Origin: Sediminivirga luteola
GTDB taxonomy: Bacteria; Actinomycetota; Actinomycetes; Actinomycetales; Brevibacteriaceae
Length of the DNA stretch: 64,000 nt
NCBI RefSeq assembly: GCF_014639315.1
Contig: NZ_BMFY01000003.1
Span: 1-64,000 of the forward strand
Direction of reading: 5' to 3'
This document shows positions 1 to 6,418 of this stretch, piece after piece (the stretch's first letter is position 1; each line of letters opens with the position of its first letter). The notes under the pieces are model-generated. The model was not told the origin of the DNA and ran no database searches. It saw only the letters and a program-made list of their open reading frames with translations. A program made the translations under genes and the position numbers.

Positions 1-46
1 CGAATACGAGACCATCATGAACCCGGCCGTGAGCCTCGCGGCCTGA
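1..46 (+). CDS. 3' end of a CDS, probably IS3-family transposase (partial)
   Basis: Only the last 14 residues are in the window, reading EYETIMNPAVSLAA before a TGA at 44-46. A tail of the form YE-x-x-M followed by a short Ala-rich end is common in IS3-family OrfB transposases of actinobacteria, and the sequence just downstream looks like an IS3-type right end. The DDE catalytic core lies off the left edge, so the family is inferred from the tail and context only; any other CDS end is possible. Confidence 0.42.
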   Translation, partial: EYETIMNPAVSLAA

Positions 47-80
47 CACCCCCAACTGTCACCTAAATGTGCGGCAGTCC
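1..80 (+). mobile_element. Putative right end of an IS3-family insertion sequence
   Basis: After the transposase-like stop codon comes a short non-coding stretch, with ctgtcacctaa near 56-66 and gcggcagtcc at 71-80, that resembles the terminal inverted repeat region of IS3-group elements from memory. Directly beyond it a reading frame resumes in the middle of an antitoxin-like gene, as expected if the element had inserted there. The left end and target duplication are outside the window, so the exact boundary cannot be set. Confidence 0.4.
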
Positions 81-167
81 CTGCCGTGGCCCGAGATTGT
101 CGACGGGCCTCGTTATGCGTCCGAGGACGTCGACGCCTTGCTCGACGAGATGAAGGGCGAGCACTGA
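81..167 (+). pseudogene. 3' remnant of an antitoxin gene (vapB-like), 5' part lost at IS end
   Basis: An open frame with no start codon runs from the putative IS end to a TGA at 165-167 and encodes about 28 residues (LPWPEIVDGPRYASEDVDALL and a short acidic end). It stops 3 bases before the vapC start, the spacing typical of an antitoxin preceding its toxin. The tail has the acidic, helical look of VapB-type toxin-binding segments, but no DNA-binding domain remains. Identification as vapB rests on position beside vapC, not on sequence similarity I can prove. Confidence 0.5.
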
Positions 168-170
168 TCC

Positions 171-566
171 GTGGGCATTGTCTATCTCGACTCTTCGGTG
201 GCGTTGCGGACAATCCTCGACGTTCCCGATCGTGTGCGACTGCAGGGGTGGATGGATGGGGCCGATGCGGACTTCGTATCGTCGCGGTTGCTGCGGACCG
301 AGGTAGTGCGGGTGCTGCGACGCGACGAGAGGTCGCTGGCAGGCGCGGAACCGCTGTTCAGTCGCGTCGGGTTATTCGACATCACTCGTGAGACGCACAC
401 GGTTGCGGAGTCGATCGAACGGCACATTAAGACACTCGATGCTTTGCATCTTGCTACCGCTTTGTTGATTGGAGAATCGGTAACGGTCGCGACTCATGAC
501 GTGAATATGAAAGTGGCGGCTGAACGTCTCGGACTCGATACCGTCGACCCCGTGGCGTCCAGCTGA
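171..566 (+). CDS. vapC: PIN-domain ribonuclease toxin VapC
   Basis: This 131-residue protein has the length and acidic catalytic residues of PIN-domain VapC toxins: D7 in VYLDSS, E44 in RTEVVRVLRR, D90 in LDALHLATA and D110 in ATHDVNM. Family members cleave specific RNAs with Mg2+ or Mn2+ and are held inactive by a cognate antitoxin. The GTG start is chosen because it lies 3 bases after the antitoxin remnant's stop and gives the canonical N-terminus. All active-site residues are present, yet the upstream antitoxin seems to lack its DNA-binding half. The toxin may therefore be neutralised by another antitoxin, poorly expressed, or carry a silent defect. Confidence 0.9.
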   Translation: MGIVYLDSSVALRTILDVPDRVRLQGWMDGADADFVSSRLLRTEVVRVLRRDERSLAGAEPLFSRVGLFDITRETHTVAESIERHIKTLDALHLATALLIGESVTVATHDVNMKVAAERLGLDTVDPVASS

Positions 567-678
567 CCGACCTCGGGTCGGGTGGGGTGAGCGTGGGACC
601 ACCTCAGACGTTGCTCTGTGCCTGAACTCGGTGGAATTCCGCTTCAACGTCTGAGCTGACCTCAGCGGGGCTGTGCTG

Positions 679-852
679 TTACCAGGTCATCCAGCCCTGC
701 GTGCCCTGTTCTTTCTGTGAGGCTTTCTCGTAGTCGTGCTGCTTGAGGGTTTCACGTGCGGTACGACGGCGTAGACGGGTGAGGCGCTTGCGATTCTCCG
801 CGCTCTCTTTTGACATCTCCCGGTATGGGGACCGTTTCTCCGTATGAGCCAT
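679..852 (-). CDS. Small basic hypothetical protein, 57 residues
   Basis: A short gene reads leftward from ATG at 852 to TAA at 679-681, with a good ribosome binding site (ctggag) 8 to 12 bases upstream of the start. The protein begins MAHTEKRSPYREMSKE, is rich in Lys, Arg and Glu (a RKRLTRLRRRTARE segment at about 21-35), and ends in GTQGWMTW. It follows the NAD(P)-binding protein gene by 21 bases on the same strand, so the two are probably cotranscribed. I do not recognise the family. The charged helical middle and aromatic tail suggest a nucleic-acid or protein binding peptide, but no function can be assigned. Confidence 0.6.
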   Translation of the reverse strand: MAHTEKRSPYREMSKESAENRKRLTRLRRRTARETLKQHDYEKASQKEQGTQGWMTW

Positions 853-873
853 GTTCTCCAGGATACTGATGCT

Positions 874-1506
874 TCATTTCGCGGTGAGGACAGCGATGCG
901 TTTGTTCCAGGTGGTGGTGGTCGCGGCAGTCAGGAGGAAGTCGGCGACGTCGGTCCGGGAGATTCGGGGCATGCCTTTGATCTTGTCGATGTCATCGAGA
1001 TTGGTGGCTCTGACTTGTTTGGTGCCCGGGCCCTTGGTCAGCACTCCGGGGTAGGCGATTGTCCAGTCCAGGGTGGAGGCGCGGAGGAGCTGTTCTGCGC
1101 GGGCTTTGTCACGGAACACCTCGGGTGCAGCTCGGTAGCCCAGGCGCATCAGCGAGGAGACCTTGGAGTAGGACTCGCCCACGCCAAGGGCCGACTGCCA
1201 CACGATACGCTGCAGGCCAGTACGGGTCGCTGCGTCGATGACCGCTTGCGTAGCATCGTGAATGAGGCTGTCCGGTCGGCGAGTGTTCCCGACTCCGAGG
1301 GTGCTGATGACCGCATCGGTTCCAGCCCCGGCGTGGGTGATCGCCTCGGTGTCGCGGACGTCGCCAGAAACGAGCTGGAGGCCCTCGCGTGCGGGGAGTT
1401 TCTGCGGGCTCCGCACCAGTGCGACCACTTGATGGCCAGCAGCGGTGGCGGTGTCTGTGAACAGCGTGCCGGTAGCGCCCGTGGCACCGAGAACGAGAAA
1501 CTTCAT
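874..1506 (-). CDS. NAD(P)-binding atypical SDR (NmrA/YwnB-like)
   Basis: A 210-residue Rossmann protein with the glycine-rich dinucleotide motif GATGATG at residues 7-13, an acidic turn after beta-3 (SGDVRD) and the VISTLG segment usual in atypical short-chain dehydrogenases of the NmrA/NAD(P)H-binding group. These act as oxidoreductases or as NAD(P)-sensing regulators; the substrate here is unknown. The classical YxxxK catalytic pair is not in its usual place. The gene lies 64 bases downstream of the TetR regulator on the same strand, so the two may share an operon and inducer. Confidence 0.88.
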   Translation of the reverse strand: MKFLVLGATGATGTLFTDTATAAGHQVVALVRSPQKLPAREGLQLVSGDVRDTEAITHAGAGTDAVISTLGVGNTRRPDSLIHDATQAVIDAATRTGLQRIVWQSALGVGESYSKVSSLMRLGYRAAPEVFRDKARAEQLLRASTLDWTIAYPGVLTKGPGTKQVRATNLDDIDKIKGMPRISRTDVADFLLTAATTTTWNKRIAVLTAK

Positions 1507-1569
1507 GTGATTCCTTTTCTATGGAGATGCCAACGCGGGCCCTGTTGCCGCGCCTTCGTCGCAGCTCTC

Positions 1570-2166
1570 TCAGCTCCCTGCTGCCTCGGTGATGCCCTGT
1601 GCCCAGGCTGCGGCCGTTGAGCTGGCGAGTTCGCTGATCTGTGTGTCGGGCACTAGATGCTGCATGTTCTCCCCGATCGCGAGGGTGGCGGCACCATGGG
1701 CAATTGACCAGAGTTCGGCTGAGTATCGCCGGATGGACTCTGTCCGCTGCAAGTGATGGGCCAGTGCAGCTTCAAATCGCTCTTGGACCCGGAAAGTCTG
1801 CTGGAGCAGATCGGAGTACTTGGACTTGTCGATCCCGTGCGCGAACATCATTTCGAACCGGGCGGGGTCTTCGCGTGCGAAGCGCACATACTCGGCGGCG
1901 ATGCGCGCTGCTGTATCCGTGAACGTCTGCGTAGCGGGCAGGTTCTTGAATCGTTCTTCCAGCTCAACGAAGCCTGCTAAAGCTGCTGCGGCAAGCATCG
2001 CGTCACGATCGGGGAAGTGACGGTAGGGAGCGGAGGACGAAACCCCGACGCGCCTGGCGGCCTCGGACACGCTGAACCCCCGGGTGCCGCGCTCACGCAC
2101 CAGTTCCGATGCAGCAGCCAACAGTGCGTTGCGCAGGTCGCCATGGTGATAACCACGTCCAGACAT
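1570..2166 (-). CDS. TetR/AcrR-family transcriptional repressor
   Basis: This 198-residue protein carries an N-terminal TetR helix-turn-helix (FSVSEAARRVGVSSSAPYRHF, about residues 31-51) and an alpha-helical ligand domain of the WHG-like C-terminal type. I chose the internal ATG at 2166 because it has an aggagg site 8 bases upstream and restores the usual short N-terminus before GDLRNALLAAA. It is divergent from the SDR gene at 2270, with a palindrome between them, so it probably represses itself (with the downstream NAD(P)-binding gene) and the SDR gene, and is released by a small lipophilic ligand. Confidence 0.92.
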   Translation of the reverse strand: MSGRGYHHGDLRNALLAAASELVRERGTRGFSVSEAARRVGVSSSAPYRHFPDRDAMLAAAALAGFVELEERFKNLPATQTFTDTAARIAAEYVRFAREDPARFEMMFAHGIDKSKYSDLLQQTFRVQERFEAALAHHLQRTESIRRYSAELWSIAHGAATLAIGENMQHLVPDTQISELASSTAAAWAQGITEAAGS

Positions 2167-2210
2167 TGCCGAACCTCCTATGTTGCAGTCTCTCATTGCC
2201 GTTCTACTCT

Positions 2211-2231
2211 AATGTGTAAGGTTCTCACATT
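2211..2231. promoter_or_regulatory. Putative TetR operator palindrome
   Basis: AATGTG and CACATT form a perfect inverted repeat of 6-base arms around a 9-base spacer, and the match extends with a mismatch on the outer side (CTCT versus GAG). It lies in the 103-base gap between the divergent TetR and SDR genes, where an autoregulatory operator is expected. Binding by the neighbouring regulator is inference. Confidence 0.6.
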
Positions 2232-2269
2232 GAGGGCGGCGACCGCACTGGCTGAAACGAGAGGTTCAT

Positions 2270-3052
2270 ATGAAGTACGAAGGGACCACAGCCCTGGTAA
2301 CCGGGGCGAGCTCAGGTATCGGCGCCGAATTCGCCCGTCGCCTGGCCCAGAAAGGAGCCGATGTCGTCGTTGTAGCGCGGCGGGCAGAGGCACTCGAAGC
2401 GCTGGCCGAAGGCATTCGTGCCTCCACTGGCAGGCGGGTGCACGTCGTTCCACTCGACCTGTCAGCTGAGCGAGCTGGTTATGTTCTGGCCGAGCATCTT
2501 GCGGGAGCGGGCATCGCGGTCGACACCGTCATCAATTGTGCCGGGGTCGGGGTGACTCGCAGCTTCGGCAATTGCGCAGACGAGGAGATCCAGCGGCAGT
2601 TGCGAGTCAACATCAACGCCGCAGTCGACATCTCCCATGCTTTTCTCCCCAAGCTCCTGGAGTCTGGAAAGGGCGCACTGGTCAACGTCGCCAGCCTGAC
2701 CGCGTATATGCCGGTGCCAGGAATGGCTGTATACGCAGCGTCTAAGGCATTTGCTGTGCGGTTCACCGAGGCGCTGGCTTACGAGATGCGCTCAACCGGC
2801 CTCATTGTCATGGCGTTGTCGCCTGGACCTACGGCCACGGAGTTCTACAGCGCCTCCGGCACTTCCGAGAGCGGAGCGCGGTTCCAAACTCCTGAGGATG
2901 TCGTCACCACAGCGCTGCGCGCCCTGAGCCGAAAGAATCCGCCGCGCAGCATCATCTCTGGAGGGCTCAACCGCTGGATCAGAAGACTGGTGGCAACGTT
3001 GCCGACATCAGCTGTGCTGCGCCTGATAGAGGCTCGCCCAGCTCAGCCATAG
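2270..3052 (+). CDS. Short-chain dehydrogenase/reductase (classical SDR)
   Basis: A 260-residue classical SDR with the cofactor motif TGASSGIG at 11-18, the structural CAG segment at 90-92, catalytic S142, and the YxxxK pair Y155/K159 in YAASK. Such enzymes oxidise or reduce hydroxy/keto groups with NAD(P)(H). The C-terminus (LNRWIRRLVATLPTSAVLRL) is amphipathic, as in DltE/YqjQ-like members that associate with membranes and lipids, so a lipid-like substrate is possible but unproven. The start has gagagg upstream. Control by the divergent TetR repressor is likely. Confidence 0.92.
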   Translation: MKYEGTTALVTGASSGIGAEFARRLAQKGADVVVVARRAEALEALAEGIRASTGRRVHVVPLDLSAERAGYVLAEHLAGAGIAVDTVINCAGVGVTRSFGNCADEEIQRQLRVNINAAVDISHAFLPKLLESGKGALVNVASLTAYMPVPGMAVYAASKAFAVRFTEALAYEMRSTGLIVMALSPGPTATEFYSASGTSESGARFQTPEDVVTTALRALSRKNPPRSIISGGLNRWIRRLVATLPTSAVLRLIEARPAQP

Positions 3053-3059
3053 GCGCAGC

Positions 3060-3106
3060 CTCGGCGGCCAGGCGGGGTGGAAGCTGCGCGTCAACAGGAA
3101 CCGCAT
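3060..3106 (-). pseudogene. Frameshifted, truncated DUF5615 (PIN-like) toxin stub
   Basis: Eight bases after the DUF433 stop an ATG at 3106 opens MRFLL and then runs off frame. One base out of phase, the DNA reads VDAQLPPRLA, which is the conserved continuation of the DUF5615 N-terminus (MRFL-hydrophobic-DAQLPPRLA). A single-base deletion therefore broke the gene, and the homologous sequence ends within about 50 bases, next to the SDR stop codon. DUF433/DUF5615 pairs are known as type II toxin-antitoxin modules; here the toxin is dead and mostly deleted. Confidence 0.62.
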
Positions 3107-3114
3107 GGTGCGCC

Positions 3115-3339
3115 TCAGGCGAAGCATGACTTCCGGAGGTCCGGGCTCCGTAAGGCAGCCAGAAGGTCTTCGTGCTCCAGGTAGGGGTAGTCCTCAAGAA
3201 CCTCATCGAAGCTCATGCCTGAGGCCAGAATCTCCCGTACGTTCTGTACCGAGGTTCGCGTACCACGGGCCGTCGGCTTGCCGTGCATGACGGCAAGATC
3301 AACTGTAATGTGATCCATCCGCGTGACCGCGGTTGCCAT
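3115..3339 (-). CDS. DUF433 family antitoxin
   Basis: This 74-residue protein matches DUF433: HGKPTARGTRTSVQNVREILASGMSFDEVLEDYPYLEHEDLLAALR holds the conserved GKP-x3-GTR and the ILEDYP-like helix-turn-helix segment (split here only for reading). DUF433 proteins are small winged-helix antitoxins that neutralise DUF5615 nucleases and autoregulate the operon. The start at 3339 gives MATAVTRMDHI; the downstream ATG at 3318 is an alternative and neither has a strong ribosome binding site. Its partner toxin is only a stub, so this is an orphan antitoxin. Confidence 0.82.
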   Translation of the reverse strand: MATAVTRMDHITVDLAVMHGKPTARGTRTSVQNVREILASGMSFDEVLEDYPYLEHEDLLAALRSPDLRKSCFA

Positions 3340-3532
3340 ATGACGACGATACTCTCGCTGGTCCCTCCCTGGCAGTTTTACGGTGCCATGATGTCGGCGC
3401 CGGCTTCGGGCTCCGGCAACTTCTCCGGTCCAATGTGTAAGCCGGACCCCTCGACTCTTCCTATAAGTGACGGATATCTTCCTGTCTTGTGAAGACTTCC
3501 AGGCCACAGCCGACCCCGTTTGCACGTTCTGA

Positions 3533-3640
3533 TGGGGCGGAGCGTTGCTTGCGGAGCTGCTAGGGCGCCCTGGCCGCGAGTTCTCACTGGCTGAGCTCGG
3601 TCGTCACACAGGTGTGAGCGGGCAGGTCGTAGGGGCCCAG
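3533..3640 (+). pseudogene. Possible winged-helix regulator remnant
   Basis: Between the DUF433 gene and the DUF1801 gene (3340-3667) the only coding-like stretch is a frame without a convincing start reading LLAELLGRPGREFSLAELG and then RHTGVSGQVV. This is the pattern of the N-terminal helix-turn-helix of ArsR/MarR-like or nucleotidyltransferase-linked winged helices. Similarity stops after about 30 residues. The rest of the gap shows no gene. The call is tentative. Confidence 0.3.
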
Positions 3641-3667
3641 CCACTGGGGGTCATAAGAGGAGGTTCA

Positions 3668-4096
3668 ATGTCTGCCAAGCAGCCGGCCATGTCGCCGTCA
3701 GACACCCCGGTTGACCAGATGCTCGGCAAGGCCAGCGGTCCGCGGAGAGCTGAAGCTGACGAGCTTCTGGAGATGTTCGTCGAGGTCACTGGGGAGACCC
3801 CTGTTGTCTGGGCTGGACGGATCATCGGATTCGGCGAGTACACGTACCGCTATGAGAGCGGGCACTCCGGCAGGGCGCCGGTGGCGGCGTTCGCGGTCGG
3901 GAAGACGCACCACACGATCTATCTCGTCAGCGATTTCGCTGAGCGTTGGCCGGAACTCATGGAGAAGCTCGGGCACTACCGGGCGAGCAAAGCGTGTCTC
4001 TACCTCACGCGCCTCGCCCGCGTGGACGTGGCGGTCCTTCGAGAGCTCATCGAACGGTCCATGCGGGAGACCCTGCGGGGCGGGGTGGCCAGGTAA
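3668..4096 (+). CDS. DUF1801 domain protein
   Basis: A 142-residue protein of the DUF1801 (YdhG-like) family. Diagnostic segments are a helical start, VVWAGRIIGFGEYTYRYESG, APVAAFAVGKTHHTIYLVSD and a C-terminal helix rich in Leu and Glu. The ATG at 3668 has gaggagg 7 bases upstream, which rules out the longer frame opening at 3545. The biochemical role of DUF1801 proteins is unknown; they are widespread, soluble and single-domain. It stands alone, between toxin-antitoxin remnants. Confidence 0.85.
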   Translation: MSAKQPAMSPSDTPVDQMLGKASGPRRAEADELLEMFVEVTGETPVVWAGRIIGFGEYTYRYESGHSGRAPVAAFAVGKTHHTIYLVSDFAERWPELMEKLGHYRASKACLYLTRLARVDVAVLRELIERSMRETLRGGVAR

Positions 4097-4202
4097 GCGG
4101 TCTGAGCCCTGCACGGCGACGAGGCTGGCGCGGTCCGGATGGGCGACCTCACACCGGACGTAACGACGCTGAATCACTGCCGCGCTGCCTATTGTTGTTC
4201 TC

Positions 4203-4547
4203 ATGGTGACCGAACTGAGTGGAGTGACCTCGTGCCAGTGTGACCAGGAGTGCGCATGCGGGAACACGGCCGATCTCGTCCACGGCGGGACCGCGATCTG
4301 TGGTTGCTGCCTGGCCGACTGCCCCGATGTGCACGGCTCCGAGGGCAAGACCTGGCGGACCGGCTATCAGGCGCGGCTCGTGCCGTGGCGAGGTGGCTAC
4401 GAACTCCACGTCGACGGTGTGGGCGTGACGCAGTGCGTCGAACGATCGGAGGCCGAAGCAACGGTTCGGGACTTCCTCGACTCCCTGGATCTTGAAGACG
4501 CCTGGACGGCGAACGTGACGGTGTGGGGTCCGCCGGAGCAGCGGTAG
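4203..4547 (+). CDS. HicB-like protein with cysteine-rich N-terminus
   Basis: A 114-residue protein in two parts. Residues 1-45 hold eight cysteines in a run of pairs (CQCDQECAC, then CGCCLADC), which could bind zinc. Residues 49-110 (YQARLVPWRGGYELHVDGVG, a VTQC strand and an EAEATVRDFLDSL helix) resemble the HicB partial-RNase-H fold, where a beta hairpin is followed by a helix. HicB is an antitoxin of HicA, but no hicA lies alongside. The ATG at 4203 has no obvious ribosome binding site, and the cysteine region could in principle precede a later start. Function is uncertain. Confidence 0.55.
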   Translation: MVTELSGVTSCQCDQECACGNTADLVHGGTAICGCCLADCPDVHGSEGKTWRTGYQARLVPWRGGYELHVDGVGVTQCVERSEAEATVRDFLDSLDLEDAWTANVTVWGPPEQR

Positions 4548-4633
4548 AAGTTCACCGCTTGCCGGGGCGGCGCCTGCTTCAGTTCTGAGGCTAGGGGCAC
4601 GATCTTCGTTTAGAACGAAGCAGAACAACCACA

Positions 4634-4810
4634 GTCGTCACGCAGCACAAGCTCGCGGTGTCGATCGGTGTGCCGTCGCGGCGAATCAACGAGATCGCGC
4701 ACGATGAGCGCCGGCTCACTGCGGACACCGCGCTGCCGCTTGCAAGATGCTTCGGGACTTCCCCGGAGTTCTGGCTCAGCCGCCAAGGTCAACAACTCGC
4801 CGGCGCCGGT
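4634..4810 (+). pseudogene. higA antitoxin remnant (XRE helix-turn-helix), N-terminus lost
   Basis: An uninterrupted frame reads VVTQHKLAVSIGVPSRRINE, then IAHDERRLTADTALPLARCF and GTSPEFWLSRQ, which is the core of HigA-type addiction antidotes (helix-turn-helix plus the conserved TADTALRLARYFGTSPEFW helix). Upstream residues that should give the first helix and start codon are missing, and past the Gln the sequence no longer matches. A GTG at 4658 could initiate only a broken domain. No higB toxin is adjacent. The rest of the 4548-4872 gap holds no recognisable gene. Confidence 0.75.
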
Positions 4811-4872
4811 ATACCAGCGGTGTATTCTGAGCACTCGCGTATCCACCGCCATTCTCTGATGGGGTCATTGAC

Positions 4873-5364
4873 GTGCCACGTTCTCAAGCACAGCGAGCAT
4901 TCGAATCTGCTCTGCGACGTCCCGGGCAGCGGTGGGTGATCGTTTTCGTCATCTGCGCGCTGCTTCTGGCATTGCCTGCCTGGCTCTGGCTCGGTCAGCA
5001 AGGTCCACGGGAGCATCTGCTCGGGCACTCGCAAGAGACGACTGTGCAGGTCACCTCGGTCGAGAGAATGCGCAGTTGCGCGAACTCCAGCCAGCATCGA
5101 TGGGCCGTCGAAGCAGCGTCAGCGCAGGCCGGTGCGCAGGAGGGCGTGCAGTGGGAACGGTGTGCCACCAGTGCACTGGAGACGGGTGACGTTCTGACGG
5201 TCTGGGTCACGCCGAGCGGATTCGTCGCCGAAACGTCCGCGACCACGAACCGGGTTCTGTTCGGCGCATCTGTCATAGGGATCCTCACCGTCGTGATAGG
5301 AGCCGGCGTGATCGGCGCGCGCCGGCAGAAGCGGCTGCCGGAGACGACACCCGGTTCCCGGTGA
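4873..5364 (+). CDS. Hypothetical membrane protein with two transmembrane segments
   Basis: A 163-residue protein with a hydrophobic helix at about 22-42 (WVIVFVICALLLALPAWLWL), an extracytoplasmic middle of about 90 residues containing two cysteines (C68 and C97) that could form a disulfide, and a second helix near 133-152 followed by a basic tail (GARRQKR). The layout resembles the DUF3592-type small membrane proteins, but I cannot confirm that. The GTG start has only a weak gatgggg upstream. No neighbour suggests a role. Confidence 0.6.
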   Translation: MPRSQAQRAFESALRRPGQRWVIVFVICALLLALPAWLWLGQQGPREHLLGHSQETTVQVTSVERMRSCANSSQHRWAVEAASAQAGAQEGVQWERCATSALETGDVLTVWVTPSGFVAETSATTNRVLFGASVIGILTVVIGAGVIGARRQKRLPETTPGSR

Positions 5365-5425
5365 GATACCCCCGGCGCCACCCGCAACGGCTCATGACGT
5401 GGAGAGAAGACCTGAAGGAGATGCC

Positions 5426-5665
5426 GTGAAACGTTCGCGCGTGCATGTCATAGGCGCCAGTGGTTCAGGCACGACGACCCTTGCCAGGGCTCTCGCCGAT
5501 CATTGGGCCGTCCCCCATGCGGACGCCGATGAGTACTTTTGGGTGCCGGCCGTGCCACCGTTTCGTCAGAAGCGACCGGAGGAAGCGCGGCGATCGCTCA
5601 TGCGGGAGGTGTTCGTGCCGCGCGAGGCGTGGGTGCTCTCTGGATCGATGCTCGGGTGGGGCGAC
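5426..5665 (+). pseudogene. Truncated P-loop nucleotide kinase-like gene
   Basis: From GTG at 5426 (aaggag 6 bases upstream) the protein reads VKRSRVHVIGASGSGTTTLA, a Walker A P-loop of the adenylate-kinase/shikimate-kinase-like FlaR group, then YFWVPAVPPFRQKRPEEARR and WVLSGSMLGWGD. Intact relatives continue for about 90 more residues with the lid and base-binding parts. Here similarity ends sharply after GWGD, at about 5665, where a fragment of an unrelated RidA gene begins on the opposite strand. The frame stays open to 5764 only by chance. Confidence 0.72.
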
Positions 5666-5842
5666 ACCGGCAGCACCGAGCCGTCCGGCGAGCACACAGT
5701 AGTGCGGGAACAGGGCGTCTCCATCGGTGGGGTAGGCGTTGAGGCGGACGAGATCGGCCGGTGACATACCGGCCTGGGCCAGTACGGCTTCGAGGTTGCC
5801 CGCCGCTGCGACTGCGCAGGCTACGGGACCATATACGGGAAG
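5666..5842 (-). pseudogene. RidA/YjgF family gene fragment
   Basis: Read leftward, this stretch encodes VYGPVACAVAAAGNLEAVLA, QAGMSPADLVRLNAYPTDGD and ALFPHYCVLAGRLGAAG. That is the central part of RidA-type imine deaminase homologues: the NLEAVLAQAGMSPADVVRLN helix-strand and the xxDxDALLPHY-x-VL helix. The N-terminal start and the C-terminal active-site region are both missing. It abuts the truncated P-loop gene without a gap, marking a deletion or rearrangement junction. Confidence 0.72.
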
Positions 5843-5853
5843 GGAGGGGCACG

Positions 5854-6348
5854 ATGCCTGTTGATGACGAGGTGCCCGTGTTCCGGGCGCCCATGCGCTC
5901 GCGGGATGATTCCGTGCCGGAGGGGGCCGGTGTCGAACGCGGTCTGCAGAAAGCCCTCTGCGGCATAGGCGGGCGCCTGCCGCGGGTCCCGTCCTCGCTT
6001 GACGAGGCGGTCGGCCTGCTCGCCGATGAGTACGACGAACGGATGGCTCGGCGCCTGGAACGGTTCGCCAGCGTTCCCGACGGCGCTTATGTGTGGACGC
6101 GAGACGTCGACGGCGCGTACTGGCTCGGCCGCCTCGACGGCGCATGGCGTTACGACGCGAGCGAGGATGCCTGGGCCGCGGACCTGGTGCACGTGCGGCC
6201 ATGCCGCTGGCGTGAGGAGCCCGTCGCTGAAGCCAGGGTGCCGGCCGCTGTGCGTGCCACCTTCGCCCGCGGAGGCCGCAACTGGCAGCGCATCCAATCC
6301 GCGCAGGCCTTCGCGGCGACGAAGGGCCTCTGGAGTTCGGAAGACTGA
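5854..6348 (+). CDS. Hypothetical protein, 164 residues
   Basis: The ATG at 5854 has gggagggg 5 bases upstream. The N-terminal third is acidic and helical (SLDEAVGLLADEYDERMARR). The middle, GAYVWTRDVDGAYWLGRLDG followed by AWRYDASEDAWAADLVHVRP, looks like a small beta barrel of the SH3/Tudor-like kind with many aromatics, and a basic end follows. Similar GDYVWTRD-x-YYLG-x-WRYD segments occur, as I recall, in uncharacterised proteins near restriction or mobile genes, but I cannot name a family. No partner gene is adjacent. Confidence 0.65.
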   Translation: MPVDDEVPVFRAPMRSRDDSVPEGAGVERGLQKALCGIGGRLPRVPSSLDEAVGLLADEYDERMARRLERFASVPDGAYVWTRDVDGAYWLGRLDGAWRYDASEDAWAADLVHVRPCRWREEPVAEARVPAAVRATFARGGRNWQRIQSAQAFAATKGLWSSED

Positions 6349-6374
6349 GCAATGGATGGCGCACAGCTGGCGGC

Positions 6375-6418
6375 GCGGCTCCGTTCGTCTTACAGAGCGG
6401 CTCCGTTCGTCATACAGA
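6375..6418. repeat. Two tandem copies of a 22-bp repeat
   Basis: gcggctccgttcgtcttaca(ga) at 6375-6396 is followed directly by the same 22 bases at 6397-6418 with a single t to a change. The repeat lies in the 236-base gap between the hypothetical gene and the GPP34 gene; nothing else is recognised there. Two copies suggest local slippage or a duplicated binding site. Confidence 0.8.

Noticed and set aside
844-1620. A 258-residue plus-strand frame over the NAD(P)-binding gene
   Set aside because: Opposite strand encodes a Rossmann protein with GATGATG; the plus frame has no domain or ribosome binding site.
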